Below, piece by piece: positions 1-8,370 of a stretch of 14,109 nt of DNA. How positions within the stretch are numbered: position 1 is the first letter of the stretch; the number at the start of each line of letters is the position of its first letter. The position numbers and the translations under genes are program-made. Source of the DNA: Thermoflexales bacterium (GTDB lineage Bacteria > Chloroflexota > Anaerolineae > Fen-1058); NCBI GenBank assembly GCA_016931085.1, contig JAFGFO010000357.1, forward strand, positions 1-14,109, in the 5' to 3' direction. The notes under the pieces are model-generated. The model did no database searches. It was not told the origin of the DNA and saw only the letters and a program-made list of their open reading frames with translations.

Positions 1-1
1 G

Positions 2-880
2 CGCGGGCGCAACCTGGGCATCGTCTTTCAATTCTACCAACTGCTGCCCACGCTGTCGCTGCTGGAAAACACCATGCTGCCGATGGATATCAGCCAGGTG
101 TACACACCGGGCGAACGAGAAACGCGCGCGATGGCACTGCTCGAGATGGTCGGGCTGGCAGAGGTGGCTCACAAGCGGCCAGCGTCCGTCTCTGGCGGCC
201 AACAGCAAAGCGCGGCAATCGCGCGGGCGCTGGCCAACGACCCGCCGCTGATCGTCGCCGACGAGCCTACCGGCAACCTGGACTCGCGGGCAGCCGAGCG
301 GATCGTCCAGGTCTTTGACGAGCTGGCCAGGCAAAACAAGACGATCATCATGGTCACGCACGACAACAGCCTGGCCCAACGCGCCTCCCGCACGATGCTG
401 CTGGTCGACGGGGAGATCGTCAACCCCACCATCGCCAGCGCGCTGCCCTGCCTCACCCACCAGCAGATGCTCGCGGCGACCCGCCAACTGCAAAAGCTGC
501 GCTTCGAGCCTGGCGAGACGATCATTCAGCAGGGGCAGCCCAACCACCGCTTTTACATGATCGCCGAAGGTTTCATCGAGATCGCGCTCGAGCACAGCGA
601 TGGTTCCGAGACCGTCTTGGCTCGTATGGGGCCAGGGCAATATTTTGGCGAAGTGACCATGCTGAGGCAAGGGGTAGCGACGGCTCACGTCAAGGCCACC
701 GGGCAAGCCCAAGTGGTGGCACTGGAGCGCGAGGATTTCACCCGCCTGATGGCCGAGGCGCACGCGATGCGCGAGACGCTCATGCGCGTGGCGCACGAGC
801 GCATGGAAGAAAACGCCGCCCACCGGCTGCGGCTCAAGGCGAGAGAGGGTATGCAATATGCTCAGACCGCGCTGGCGTAA
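2..880 (+). CDS. ABC transporter ATPase (LolD/MacB class) fused to a cNMP-binding-like domain, 5'-truncated
   Basis: The frame is open from base 2, so the gene begins before the window and its Walker A is not visible. Visible parts are a Q-loop ([18 protein letters not shown], about bases 20-72), signature SGGQQQ, Walker B with D-loop ([12 protein letters not shown]) and H-loop (VTHD). The PTGNLD form is typical of the LolD/MacB/FtsE ATPase class. After the H-loop the frame continues into a cyclic-nucleotide-binding fold from about base 470 ([14 protein letters not shown], then [12 protein letters not shown]). In the phosphate-binding cassette, the usual R-x-A after FGE reads A-T-A (VATAHV), so the phosphate-binding arginine is absent. 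The residue after SGGQQQ is Ser instead of the usual Arg. The stop lies 23 bases inside the next gene, the partner permease. The fused domain probably regulates the ATPase; its ligand is unknown. Family assignment is secure, regulatory role is inferred. Confidence 0.93.
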   Translation, partial: RGRNLGIVFQFYQLLPTLSLLENTMLPMDISQVYTPGERETRAMALLEMVGLAEVAHKRPASVSGGQQQSAAIARALANDPPLIVADEPTGNLDSRAAERIVQVFDELARQNKTIIMVTHDNSLAQRASRTMLLVDGEIVNPTIASALPCLTHQQMLAATRQLQKLRFEPGETIIQQGQPNHRFYMIAEGFIEIALEHSDGSETVLARMGPGQYFGEVTMLRQGVATAHVKATGQAQVVALEREDFTRLMAEAHAMRETLMRVAHERMEENAAHRLRLKAREGMQYAQTALA

Positions 881-3248
881 AGTCTTGTTCGATCTGTGGG
901 ACAACAAGGCCCGCACGCTGATGGTGGTGGCCTCGATCGCCGTCGGCGTGTTCGCGATCGGCGTGATCACCGGCACGTACGTGATCATCCAGGAGGACAT
1001 GAACAGCAGCTATGCCGCCGTCAATCCCGCCAACGTCGAGCTGATCAGCGACCCGTTCGACGACAGCCTGGTAGACACCGTGCGCCGTATGGAGGGCGTG
1101 GCCGAGGCAGAAGGACGGCGCGTGGTGACGGTGCGCGTGCAGCTTGGCGCCGACGAATGGGACACGCTCGACCTGGTGGCGATCCCAGATTTTGCAGACA
1201 TTCGAATCAATCAGCTCCTGCCGCGGCAAGGCAAGCCCGTGGCCGAGGAACGTCAAGTCGTGCTAGAGCGCAAGACGCTGGCCAAGTTGAACGCGGCGAT
1301 GGGTGACATGATCGAGATCGAGCTGCCCGGCAATACCCGCCGGCAGATCCGCGTGGTCGGCTCGGTCCAGGAGCTGACGGGCGGCTACGGCGGCATCCTG
1401 GGCGATTTGAAGGGCTTTATCGCGCTGAACAGCCTGGAATGGCTGGAACAGCCCACCAATCTCAACCGTCTGTACATCACCGTGGCCGAGAGGCCCAACG
1501 ACCCGGCGCACATCGAGCAAGTCGCGCAGCAAGTCACCAAGCACCTGGAAAAAAGCGAGCGGCTCGTATACCGGACCGACTTGTCCAAACGAGACAAGCA
1601 CCCCCTGGAATCCATCTTGCAGGCGCTGCTAGGCGTGCTGACCATCCTGGGCGTGTTGATCGTCTTTTTGAGCGGCTCGCTCATCACCAATACCATGTCG
1701 GCCCTGCTCGCCCAGCACACGCGGCACATCGGGGTCATGAAATTGGTCGGCGCCCGCCGCTCGCAAATCATTCGCATGTACATGACGCTGATCGTCATTT
1801 TTGGCCTCCTGGCGCTGGTCGTGGCGGTACCCCTGGGCAGTTGGGGCGCCTTTGCGCTGTCCAGCTTTGCAGCGGATCTCATCAATTTCGTCGTGCGCGG
1901 CTTTCGCGTCATCCCCCTGGCGGTGCTCGTGCAAGTGCTGGTGGCCGTAGCCATTCCGCCAGTGGCCGGCCTGCTGCCGGTGATCAGGGGCTCGGGCGTG
2001 AGCGTTCACGAGGCTCTCCACAGCGCCAGCATGGGCAGCGAAAAAAGCCGCAAGAGTTGGCTGGACCGCCAGGTGGTGCGCCTGCGCTGGATATCGCGCC
2101 CGCTGCTCATCTCGATCCGCAACACCTTTCGCCGCAAAAGCCGCCTGGCATTGACGCTGATCACGCTGACCTTGGGCGGCGCCATCTTTATCGCCGTCTT
2201 TAACGTGCAGGTAGCACTCAATGTGGAAGCGGATGAAATGACACGCTACTTCAAGGCCGACGTCAACCTGGACCTGGCCCGCCCTTATCGCATCGACCAA
2301 GTCAAGGCGCTGGCGTTGGGCGTGCCGGGCGTCGAGGACGTCGAGGTGTGGACCTCGACCGTGGCCGAGATACCCGGGGCAAACGCCAACGCGGTCGCCA
2401 AGACGATCGGCATCATCGCCCCGCCGGCCGGCAGCCGGCTGATCACACCGGTTATGCTGCAAGGGCGTTGGCTGAGGGTGGGCGACGAGAACGCGCTCAC
2501 CGTGAACGAGGCATTTTGGGTCGACTATCCCCATCTGCGCGCCGGCGACAAGCTCAGGCTTAAGGTGGCCGGGCGCGAAGACGATTGGACGGTGGTCGGC
2601 ATTTTCCAATACACGGGCGTGGACGAGATGGTGGCCTACGCGAGTTACGATTACGTCGCCGCCATCCTCAAGCAGCCCTACCACGCCTCGGCCTACCGGA
2701 TCGTCACCACGGAGCACAGCCTGGCTTACCAGCAGCAAGTCAGCACGGAACTAGAAGCCCTGTTCAAAGAACACGGCTTTCGCGTCAGCCATGTGGAGGC
2801 TGGAAACTCGCTGATCGCGTCTATCTCCAATGTGTTGGGGATTCTGACCGCCTTTCTGCTCATCATGGCGATGCTGACAGCGGCGGTTGGCTGCATCGGC
2901 CTGGCCGGCACGATGAGTATGAACGTCATGGAACGCACGCGCGAGATCGGCGTACTGAGAGCCATCGGCGGCTACGACTGGTTCGTGATCAAGCTGGTGC
3001 TGGTGGAAGGGATACTGGTCGGCCTGATCAGCTTCGGCTTGGGGGCTGTGGCATCGTTCCCGATCACGAGCCTGCTGTCCAACACGGTAAGCTACGCCAT
3101 CTTTCGTTCGCCGGCCGACTTTGCCTTCACCATCCAAGGCTTTGTGGTGTGGCTGGCGATCGTCCTCATCCTGTCTGCCCTGGCCAGCATCCTGCCGGCC
3201 TACAATGCCTCCAGGCTGACCATCCGCGAGGTGCTGGCGTATGAATAG
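858..3248 (+). CDS. ABC transporter permease with two FtsX domains (MacB/LolC-type)
   Basis: A 796-residue inner-membrane permease that works with the upstream ATPase in a LolCDE/MacB-like mechanotransmission system; substrates of this class include lipoproteins, peptides and drugs, and none can be named here. The first membrane segment is near residues 20-44, followed by an extracytoplasmic MacB-type domain (about 45-240) and a first FtsX core (about 258-385, containing [15 protein letters not shown]). The pattern then repeats: a second N-terminal helix (about 430-455), an extracytoplasmic domain, and a C-terminal FtsX core (about 660-795, containing [12 protein letters not shown]). Both cores have the E/HIGVxxxxGA(R/G) coupling motif expected to contact the ATPase. 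The ATG at 858 follows a purine-rich stretch (GAGAGGG, 843-849) and overlaps the upstream stop, indicating translational coupling. The gene ends three bases before a short-period repeat array and converges on the glycosyltransferase. Confidence 0.93.
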   Translation: MLRPRWRKVLFDLWDNKARTLMVVASIAVGVFAIGVITGTYVIIQEDMNSSYAAVNPANVELISDPFDDSLVDTVRRMEGVAEAEGRRVVTVRVQLGADEWDTLDLVAIPDFADIRINQLLPRQGKPVAEERQVVLERKTLAKLNAAMGDMIEIELPGNTRRQIRVVGSVQELTGGYGGILGDLKGFIALNSLEWLEQPTNLNRLYITVAERPNDPAHIEQVAQQVTKHLEKSERLVYRTDLSKRDKHPLESILQALLGVLTILGVLIVFLSGSLITNTMSALLAQHTRHIGVMKLVGARRSQIIRMYMTLIVIFGLLALVVAVPLGSWGAFALSSFAADLINFVVRGFRVIPLAVLVQVLVAVAIPPVAGLLPVIRGSGVSVHEALHSASMGSEKSRKSWLDRQVVRLRWISRPLLISIRNTFRRKSRLALTLITLTLGGAIFIAVFNVQVALNVEADEMTRYFKADVNLDLARPYRIDQVKALALGVPGVEDVEVWTSTVAEIPGANANAVAKTIGIIAPPAGSRLITPVMLQGRWLRVGDENALTVNEAFWVDYPHLRAGDKLRLKVAGREDDWTVVGIFQYTGVDEMVAYASYDYVAAILKQPYHASAYRIVTTEHSLAYQQQVSTELEALFKEHGFRVSHVEAGNSLIASISNVLGILTAFLLIMAMLTAAVGCIGLAGTMSMNVMERTREIGVLRAIGGYDWFVIKLVLVEGILVGLISFGLGAVASFPITSLLSNTVSYAIFRSPADFAFTIQGFVVWLAIVLILSALASILPAYNASRLTIREVLAYE

Positions 3249-3255
3249 TGTGGAT

Positions 3256-3290
3256 CACGAAAAACACGAAATCACACGAAAAGCACGAAA
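3256..3290 (+). repeat. Short-period array, CACGAAA x4
   Basis: Four perfect copies of CACGAAA start at 3256, 3265, 3275 and 3284, so the period is 9, 10, 9. The array fills the 47-base gap between the permease stop and the converging glycosyltransferase stop. GGATCAC occurs on both edges (3252-3258 and 3293-3299). The near-helical period places each unit on one DNA face. There is no inverted symmetry or T-tract that would make it an ordinary terminator. Confidence 0.85.
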
Positions 3291-3295
3291 GGGGA

Positions 3296-4234
3296 TCACT
3301 CGTAACCCCACTTTTTATCCACCAGGTAGAGCGGGCGGGCCTTGACCTCGTCGTATATCCGCCCCAGGTACTCGCCCATGATGCCCAGGCTGATGAGCTG
3401 CACGCCGCCCAGGAACAGCACCGCCACCAGGGTCGTGGCCTGCCCCAGCAGTGGGGCGGCCGGGTCGAACAGGCGCAGGCCGATCACGATCAGGATGGCC
3501 AGCGCGCTCAGGCCAGCGATCACGAAACCCAGGTAGGTGGCCAACTGCAGCGGGAGATAGGAAAAGCCGGTGATGGCGTCGACGGCAAAGGGCAGCATCT
3601 TGCTGACACTGCCAAATTTCGATTCCCCAGCAAAGCGCGCCTTGCGCTCGTATTGGACTCCCGTCTGCTTGAAGCCCACCCACGGCACCATCCCGCGCAA
3701 AAAGCGGTTCCGCTCGGGCATGCGCCGGATGGCCTCGACCACCCGCCGGTCCATCAGGCGAAAATCGCCCGTGTCCAGCGGGATATCGATCTTGGTGATG
3801 CGCCGGATCAGGCGATAGAACAATTTGGCGGTGAAAAGCTTGAACCAGGTCTCGCCCTGGCGGCTCTGGCGCACGCCGTAGACCACGTCGTAGCCTTCCC
3901 GCCACTTGGCGATCATGGCCGGAAAGACCTCCGGCGGATCCTGCAAGTCGGCGTCGGCCACGATGACAGCCTGGCCCAGGACGTGATCCAGCCCGGCCGT
4001 GACGGCGATCTGGAAGCCAAAATTGCGCGAAAAGCTCACGCCCTTGACACGGCCATCGCCGGCGTGCAGCTCGGCAATGACCTCGGCCGAGTGGTCGCGA
4101 CTGCCGTCGTTGACGAGCACCAGCTCCCAGCTCTCGCCGAGCGGGTCCATCACCTCGCGCACCCGCCGGTACAATTCGGGCAGCACAGGCTCTTCGTTAT
4201 AGACAGGGGCAATGATTGAAATGATTGGGTTCAT
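3296..4234 (-). CDS. GT2 family glycosyltransferase, GtrB/DPM1-like, membrane-anchored
   Basis: Likely transfers a sugar from a nucleotide donor to polyprenyl phosphate at the inner membrane. The N-terminal GT-A domain starts [11 protein letters not shown] and holds VNDGSRD and the metal/donor motif [21 protein letters not shown] and NRFLRGM follow, as in GtrB/DPM-like GT2 enzymes. Two hydrophobic segments close the protein (about residues 235-260 and 268-292 of the 312-residue form), then a basic tail. I chose the ATG at 4234 because [15 protein letters not shown] matches the family's usual start. The longer form from 4273 adds 13 residues encoded by a 10-bp-period repeat and is less credible. 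Neither start has a good Shine-Dalgarno sequence. The gene follows AOR on the same strand with about 35 bases between, so it may be co-transcribed, though no functional link is obvious. Confidence 0.9.
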   Translation of the reverse strand: MNPIISIIAPVYNEEPVLPELYRRVREVMDPLGESWELVLVNDGSRDHSAEVIAELHAGDGRVKGVSFSRNFGFQIAVTAGLDHVLGQAVIVADADLQDPPEVFPAMIAKWREGYDVVYGVRQSRQGETWFKLFTAKLFYRLIRRITKIDIPLDTGDFRLMDRRVVEAIRRMPERNRFLRGMVPWVGFKQTGVQYERKARFAGESKFGSVSKMLPFAVDAITGFSYLPLQLATYLGFVIAGLSALAILIVIGLRLFDPAAPLLGQATTLVAVLFLGGVQLISLGIMGEYLGRIYDEVKARPLYLVDKKWGYE

Positions 4235-4262
4235 AGGCAAATAGTGACTCTTATGGCCTTTA

Positions 4263-4292
4263 TCCGCGTTCATCCGTGTAAATCTGTGTCCA
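4263..4292 (-). repeat. Decamer-period repeat overlapping the AOR stop codon
   Basis: On the plus strand three 10-bp units follow each other: TCCGCGTTCA, TCCGTGTAAA, TCTGTGTCCA. Read on the minus strand this is the GGACACAGATTTACACGGAT type of sequence that I recall as a recurrent intergenic repeat in environmental bacterial genomes (recalled, not searched). The TGA stop of AOR lies inside it (4270-4272). The last residues of [11 protein letters not shown], are therefore repeat-encoded. Confidence 0.75.
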
Positions 4293-6111
4293 AATTAACG
4301 TCGAGGCCGAGGGAGGCGAGCTTGTGCGGCGTGGGTTGGCCGGTGGCCAGGTCCCAGCCGCGCGCCGCGTAATATTCTTGCAGCAGCAGCGCCTCGTCGG
4401 GCACGTGCCCCAACTGCCCGCCATCAGGCAGCGCTTGGCGCAGCAGGTGGGGCAATTTTTCGCTTTGGCGCGTCAAGCCCAGCCGGCAGTTGTAGAGTCG
4501 CTTGAGGTTCCAGGCGCGCTCGCCGGCCAGCAGCATGTCATCCAGGCGCCACTCGTGTCCCGTGGCCGCGGCCAGCAAAGGCGCGATGGCCGAAGGCGAC
4601 ACGGCCGCGAAGAAGCACATCACCAGGCTGTTGCAGGCCGTGCGCCAATCCTGGTGGCGGGCGACGTGATGGGCCTTGCCACCATCCTCCAGGCGTTCGG
4701 TCATGGGGATATCCAGATCGTCAATCGAGTTGCCCATCTCGACCAGGAAATAGTCGCCCTGGTTGTGGCACGCGCCGCGCGGTGAGGTAAGATAGGCGAG
4801 GGCCTGACCGGTCATGGCGCGCGGGTCATGCATCGGCACATCCAGGTTGTTGACATGCACGGCCAGCTCCTCCGCGCCAAAGTGGGCCGCCAGGCTCCGG
4901 CTGCCCTGCGCCAACAATACCCCAAAGCCTTCGCGCTGCGCGAGCTGATGGAGCAGGTCGAAACACGGCCGGGCGTCTCCCCAGCGCAGCTCGAGTCCAC
5001 CCGTGTCGGCAGCCGAGATGAGGCCGCGCTCGAACATCAAGTAAGCCAGCCCCAGCGCGCTGCCCGCGCTGATCGTGTCCAGACCCAGCTCGTCGCAGCG
5101 CTGGCCCAAGGCGGTGATGACGTGCAGATCGTCCACCAACAACTGTGGGCCAAACACGGCGAGCGTCTCGTACTCGGGGCCCTTGACCGCGCCCGCGGTT
5201 GCATACGGGCCTGTCTCGATCGTCACTTCACGCCCACAAGCGATCGCACAGCCCTGGCAGGCTCGCTTGCCGGTGAGGATCGTTTCAGCCATGGTCGAAC
5301 CGCTGATAGCACTGGCGTTCTCAAAAGTCGCCTGCGTCCAATATTTCTGTGGCATATCGCCCAGCATCTGCAGATACTCGGCCGCGCCGGCCGTGCCGAC
5401 TTCGTGGAACATGGCCGTCAGGTTGGCCTCACGCAGCGACTGGTTCAGCTCGGCACACAGGCGCTTGCACTCGGCCGGCTGGGCACAGGGGACCTGTCCA
5501 ACGCTGTGCACGGCCAACGCCTTGAGCTGCTTGGAGCCCATCACAGCGCCCAGGCCGGTGCGTCCGGCCGCGCGCCCGTGATCGGCTATGATCGAAGCGT
5601 AGGGCACTTGATTCTCGCCGGCCGGGCCGATGCAGGCCACGCGCGCCCGCGCCTGGCCCAGCTCGTCCCGGATAAGGCGCTGCGTCTGGTAGCTGTCGGC
5701 CTTGCCCCACAGGTGCCCAGCGTCGCGCAGCTCGGCGCCGCCGGAGTGGACCCACAAATAGACCGGCACATTGGCGCGCCCGGTGATCAAGACGCCCTCG
5801 TAACCGGCCTGGCGCAGTTGGGGCCCAACAAAGCCGCCAATGTTGGACTCACCCCACAGCCCGGTCTGCGGCGAGCGGGCGCAGATCGAGAAACGCCCGG
5901 TGGCTGGCCCACCGAGGCCAGTCAGCGGCCCGGTCATCCACAACATGGGGCTGGCCGGATCGAGTGGCGCGCAGGCGGGGTCAAGCCGATCCCAAAGGAG
6001 GCTTGCCGCCAGGCCGCTGCCGCCGATAAAATCGCGTTGGACGGCGGGGTCGAGCGCCTCTGTACGCACCTCACCCCGGTTCAGATCGACGAAGAGCAGT
6101 AACGCGTTCAT
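4270..6111 (-). CDS. aor: Tungsten-containing aldehyde:ferredoxin oxidoreductase family protein
   Basis: Catalyses aldehyde + water to carboxylate with ferredoxin reduction, or the reverse, using a tungstopterin and one [4Fe-4S] cluster in the cytoplasm. The 613-residue length is normal for the family. The N-terminal cofactor-binding part holds [18 protein letters not shown] (86-103) and the hallmark [20 protein letters not shown] (179-198). Cluster ligands are visible as C285-x2-C288-x3-C292 with a fourth Cys at 499 (LVMCFF). The C-terminal AFOR motif [14 protein letters not shown] (535-548) is present. The ATG at 6111 follows AAGGTG at a normal distance. The alcohol dehydrogenase lies 98 bases upstream on the same strand, suggesting a joint aldehyde pathway. 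The exact substrate class (AOR, FOR, GAPOR or another) cannot be told. The last eight or so residues come from a decamer repeat containing the stop codon. Confidence 0.94.
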   Translation of the reverse strand: MNALLLFVDLNRGEVRTEALDPAVQRDFIGGSGLAASLLWDRLDPACAPLDPASPMLWMTGPLTGLGGPATGRFSICARSPQTGLWGESNIGGFVGPQLRQAGYEGVLITGRANVPVYLWVHSGGAELRDAGHLWGKADSYQTQRLIRDELGQARARVACIGPAGENQVPYASIIADHGRAAGRTGLGAVMGSKQLKALAVHSVGQVPCAQPAECKRLCAELNQSLREANLTAMFHEVGTAGAAEYLQMLGDMPQKYWTQATFENASAISGSTMAETILTGKRACQGCAIACGREVTIETGPYATAGAVKGPEYETLAVFGPQLLVDDLHVITALGQRCDELGLDTISAGSALGLAYLMFERGLISAADTGGLELRWGDARPCFDLLHQLAQREGFGVLLAQGSRSLAAHFGAEELAVHVNNLDVPMHDPRAMTGQALAYLTSPRGACHNQGDYFLVEMGNSIDDLDIPMTERLEDGGKAHHVARHQDWRTACNSLVMCFFAAVSPSAIAPLLAAATGHEWRLDDMLLAGERAWNLKRLYNCRLGLTRQSEKLPHLLRQALPDGGQLGHVPDEALLLQEYYAARGWDLATGQPTPHKLASLGLDVNLDTDLHG

Positions 6112-6131
6112 ACAATTATCACCTTAAGACG

Positions 6132-6161
6132 GACCAGAAACTGAGCGACCAGAAACCGAGC
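6132..6161. repeat. Direct duplication of a 15-bp unit, GACCAGAAACYGAGC
   Basis: Two adjacent 15-bp copies (6132-6146 and 6147-6161) differ at one position (T/C). They lie between the alcohol dehydrogenase and AOR genes. The second copy forms the left arm of the nested palindrome described separately. Confidence 0.85.
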
Positions 6162-6204
6162 TTTTGCGAAGCACCCCGCCGGGGAGGAAAAAACTTCGGT
6201 TTCT
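6151..6204 (-). other. Nested palindrome between adh and aor (hairpin, possible attenuator)
   Basis: Outer arms AGAAACCGA (6151-6159) and TCGGTTTCT (6196-6204) are perfect reverse complements. Inside them sits CCCC-GCC-GGGG (6174-6184). In the minus-strand transcript the hairpin would form six bases after the alcohol dehydrogenase stop and some 40 bases before the AOR start. A run of six U falls inside the outer stem, not after it, so it does not look like a classical intrinsic terminator. It could tune AOR relative to ADH, protect the upstream message, or be a mobile palindromic element; all three are inference. Confidence 0.6.
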
Positions 6205-6209
6205 AAAGC

Positions 6210-7379
6210 TCAAAAGTCGATTTCTTTGCCCTCGTAAGCGTACTCGAACAAGCGGCGCATCTGGCTGTCGTCGGGGCTGCGCGGGCTGGTCACCGCTTGG
6301 TTATCGTTGCCGGCGTTCTCGGCCAGCAGATTAAGCTCGCGCGCCAGCTCCTGGCGCGAAATGTCGCAGCCGGCGAGCGTGAGTGGCTGTTCTAGCTCCC
6401 GCTGCAGGCGGCGGATAGCGGTCACCAGGCTACCCGCAGCCTCCTGTTCGCTCGAGCAAGGCAAGCCCAGGAAGCGCGCCAGCTCAGCGTAGCGCGTGTT
6501 GTTGTCCTCGCCCCGGGCGCAAAACTCGATGGTATAAGGCAAGAACAAGCTGACGGCTCGCCCGTGGGGGACGTGGAACACAGCCCCCAGCGCGTGCCCC
6601 ATACCGTGCGCCAACGAAGCCATAGAATTGCCAAAGCCTAAACCGGCAATCGAGGCCGCGTTATGCATCTCGGTGCGTGCCTCCATGTCGCTGCCATTCC
6701 GATAAGCGCGCGGCAGATACTCGAAAACCAACTGGGCCGCCTTCAAGCACAAGCCATCGGCAAAATCGTTGTGCCACAAGCAAGTAAAACCCTCGACCGC
6801 GTGGGTCAGGGCATCCAGGCCAGTGTCGGCCGTCAAGCGAGGCGGCATGTCGGCGACAAACGATGGGTCGATGATGGCAATGTCGGCCACCGCCTGGCGG
6901 CAGCCCAGGCCAAGCTTGCGGCGCTCGGCCGGCTGGGTCAGCACGATGAACCAGGTCGCCTCCGAGCCGGTGCCACTGGTGGTGGGGATGGCCACGAAGC
7001 GCGCCTTGCGGCGCAGCTCGATCGTCTCGACCGGGCTGATGCCCTCGAGGTCCATCTCGGGATGTTCGTACAAAACCCACATCGCCTTGGCCGCATCCAT
7101 CGGCGAGCCACCGCCCAGGCCGACGATCCAATCCGGCTTGAAGCTGGCCAGTTTCTCCGCGCCGGCCCGCACCACATCCAGCGGTGGGTCAGGCTCGACC
7201 GCGTCGTACACGCCCACCTCGAAGCCAGCCGCCTCCAGCACCTGCCTGACGCGCGCCACGTAGCCCAGGCCACTGATCGTCGCATCGCTCACTATGAATG
7301 CCCGCCGGCCATCCAGGTTATCCAGGTAACTCAGTGCATCTTCACCGAAAACGATTTCAGGGCTTTTAAAGAACCACAT
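6210..7379 (-). CDS. Iron-containing (group III) alcohol dehydrogenase
   Basis: NAD(P)-dependent alcohol/aldehyde interconversion in the cytoplasm. The 389-residue length is typical of the family. The Rossmann part has GGGSPMDAAK (89-98), followed by IPTTSGTGSE (131-140). The four metal ligands can be assigned by the FucO pattern: D189 and H193 in GLDALTHAVEG, H258 in SLAHGMGH and H272 in VPHG. The ATG at 7379 is preceded by AAGGAG with six bases between, a strong ribosome binding site. SCP2 lies upstream and AOR downstream on the same strand. With AOR it could convert acids through aldehydes to alcohols or the reverse. The C-terminal 60 or so residues are less conserved but unbroken. The substrate cannot be inferred. 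Confidence 0.95.
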   Translation of the reverse strand: MWFFKSPEIVFGEDALSYLDNLDGRRAFIVSDATISGLGYVARVRQVLEAAGFEVGVYDAVEPDPPLDVVRAGAEKLASFKPDWIVGLGGGSPMDAAKAMWVLYEHPEMDLEGISPVETIELRRKARFVAIPTTSGTGSEATWFIVLTQPAERRKLGLGCRQAVADIAIIDPSFVADMPPRLTADTGLDALTHAVEGFTCLWHNDFADGLCLKAAQLVFEYLPRAYRNGSDMEARTEMHNAASIAGLGFGNSMASLAHGMGHALGAVFHVPHGRAVSLFLPYTIEFCARGEDNNTRYAELARFLGLPCSSEQEAAGSLVTAIRRLQRELEQPLTLAGCDISRQELARELNLLAENAGNDNQAVTSPRSPDDSQMRRLFEYAYEGKEIDF

Positions 7380-7394
7380 CGTCAGCTCCTTGTA

Positions 7395-7429
7395 TTCACG
7401 TTTTGCATTTTACGTTTCACGTTTCACGT
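7395..7429 (-). repeat. Heptamer array, five units of TTCACGT type
   Basis: Five contiguous 7-bp units read on the plus strand: TTCACGT, TTTGCAT, TTTACGT, TTCACGT, TTCACGT. It fills the SCP2-adh gap and its last base is the first base of the SCP2 stop (7429-7431). It ends shortly before the AAGGAG of adh. A related three-unit array lies just before cbiO at 12232-12252. Confidence 0.88.
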
Positions 7430-7836
7430 CAGAGCGGGAACTCGGTCTCGATGCGCGTGCAGCTTTCGACCAACTCCTTGGCTGCCTTGACATTCTTCAT
7501 CACCATCTTCATATCGCCCTTGAGCTTGAGCTGCATGGTCATCAAGCCCTGGATGGGGTCGAGCTTTTTGGTCAGGACCTTTTTCCATGTAGCCACCGGC
7601 GCGCTCATACGAAAAACGGGGGTCTTGGCCAACTCGTCCGTCACTCCGAAGGCATCGCGGCATTTGCCATGCCACAGATCCATGTACAAAAGCACCGTCT
7701 CCACCAGTGTCCCTCCCGGCTCGACGACGAAATAAAAGTCGCCCTCCCAGTTCTTGGCCGCTTCGGCGTACGCTGCGCTTTGATTGAGGTCCTCCATCAA
7801 AGCCTTGACCCACGCATCGCTTGGGAACTTGAACAT
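7429..7836 (-). CDS. SCP-2 sterol-transfer-like lipid-binding protein
   Basis: A 135-residue soluble protein with the look of the single-domain SCP2 fold: an N-terminal helix (SDAWVKALMEDLN), GDFYFVVEP, then DELAKTPVFRMSAP, and a helix-rich C-terminus with KLDPIQGLMTMQLKLKGDMK, the classical region where SCP2 proteins line the lipid pocket. Members bind hydrophobic ligands such as fatty acyl chains; there is no catalytic motif, signal peptide or membrane segment. The ATG at 7836 is preceded by GGAGG at close spacing. It is the first gene of the minus-strand unit, under a near-consensus promoter, so it leads the adh-aor cluster. This fits a role with lipophilic aldehydes or alcohols, but that is inference. 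Confidence 0.82.
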   Translation of the reverse strand: MFKFPSDAWVKALMEDLNQSAAYAEAAKNWEGDFYFVVEPGGTLVETVLLYMDLWHGKCRDAFGVTDELAKTPVFRMSAPVATWKKVLTKKLDPIQGLMTMQLKLKGDMKMVMKNVKAAKELVESCTRIETEFPL

Positions 7837-7866
7837 TTCACCTCCGTTAGGAACAAAAACATACTA

Positions 7867-7930
7867 CTGAAATTGCGCCTGCTCAGCCAGGATGGGTAAA
7901 CGGCGAACAAGCCCTCGTTACCTGAAATTG
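7867..7930. repeat. 46-bp element flanked by 9-bp direct repeats CTGAAATTG
   Basis: Perfect copies of CTGAAATTG at 7867-7875 and 7922-7930 flank 46 bases. Within these, 7888-7911 resembles a second element at 13023-13039: CAGGATGGG followed by CGAACAAG, here split by seven extra bases (TAAACGG). The arrangement looks like a small insertion with a target-site duplication. The right-hand direct repeat overlaps the -10 box of the SCP2 promoter, so the element sits in the SCP2 leader. Confidence 0.55.
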
Positions 7931-7955
7931 TAACATTGCGCGCTGTAAATGTCAA
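7927..7955 (-). promoter_or_regulatory. Sigma70-type promoter for the SCP2-adh-aor unit
   Basis: On the minus strand TTGACA (7955-7950) and TACAAT (7932-7927) are separated by exactly 17 bases. The -35 is perfect and the -10 differs from consensus at one base. Transcription would begin near 7920, giving a leader of about 85 bases that contains the small repeat element. Confidence 0.82.
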
Positions 7956-7966
7956 CGACGACCCCC

Positions 7967-7995
7967 TTGCCTAAACTGCACAGACAGGGTACAAT
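7967..7995 (+). promoter_or_regulatory. Sigma70-type promoter for the dksA-lspA-rluD unit
   Basis: TTGCCT (7967-7972), 17 bases, then TACAAT (7990-7995). Transcription would begin near 8002, leaving a short leader that carries AGGAGG (8011-8016), six bases before the ATG at 8023. It is divergent from and only 11 bases away from the SCP2 promoter -35 box. Confidence 0.75.
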
Positions 7996-8022
7996 ACACG
8001 CAGTACATTCAGGAGGAATATA

Positions 8023-8370
8023 ATGCCAACACCATTTGAACGACTCAGACGCGAGCTGGAAGCAGAGCATAACCGCTTGACCAGCCAGTTAAATACCCCG
8101 GTGGCCGCCGGCGTCGGGGAAGCCATCGGCTACGGCGTGCACCAGGCCGATCACGCCACTGAGGCTTTTGAACAGACCAAAGAGATGGCCATCCGCCAGA
8201 ATACCGAAAAGCTGCAGCGGCTGGTCGAAGCTGCCCTGGCTCGCTTTGAAAATGGTACCTACAGCCTGTGCACGCAGTGCGGCAAACCTATCGACCCCGC
8301 CCGCCTGGAAGCGATACCGTATGCTGAACTATGCATGGAATGCCAGGGCAAGCTGGAGCGCAAGAGATGA
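8023..8370 (+). CDS. DksA/TraR C4-type zinc finger protein
   Basis: A 115-residue protein with a charged, helical N-terminus (about 1-75, coiled-coil-like) and a C-terminal C4 zinc finger: C83-x2-C86 and C104-x2-C107, in CTQCGKPIDPARLEAIPYAE and the residues after it. That layout is characteristic of the DksA/TraR family, which reach into the RNA polymerase secondary channel; many short members are of unproven function. There is no clear DxxDxA tip motif, so DksA-like ppGpp responses should not be assumed. It has its own promoter and a strong AGGAGG site six bases before the ATG. Its stop overlaps the start of lspA by four bases (ATGA), so the two are translationally coupled. Confidence 0.9.
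   Translation: MPTPFERLRRELEAEHNRLTSQLNTPVAAGVGEAIGYGVHQADHATEAFEQTKEMAIRQNTEKLQRLVEAALARFENGTYSLCTQCGKPIDPARLEAIPYAELCMECQGKLERKR

Noticed and set aside
1629..2738. A 369-codon open frame antisense to the permease
   Set aside because: It is rich in His, Arg, Asp and Gly with no domain pattern, and covers only part of a clearly coding permease gene.
4235..4273. Upstream start for the glycosyltransferase
   Set aside because: The added residues come from the decamer repeat; GT2 proteins of this type begin close to the [11 protein letters not shown] strand.
4828..6102. A 424-codon open frame antisense to AOR
   Set aside because: It is a shadow of high-GC codon use in AOR; the translation has no recognisable motif and low-complexity composition, while AOR motifs are complete on the other strand.
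6151..6204. Palindrome as an ordinary intrinsic terminator for adh
   Set aside because: The T-run lies inside the outer stem and not after it, and AOR follows on the same strand with its own ribosome site.
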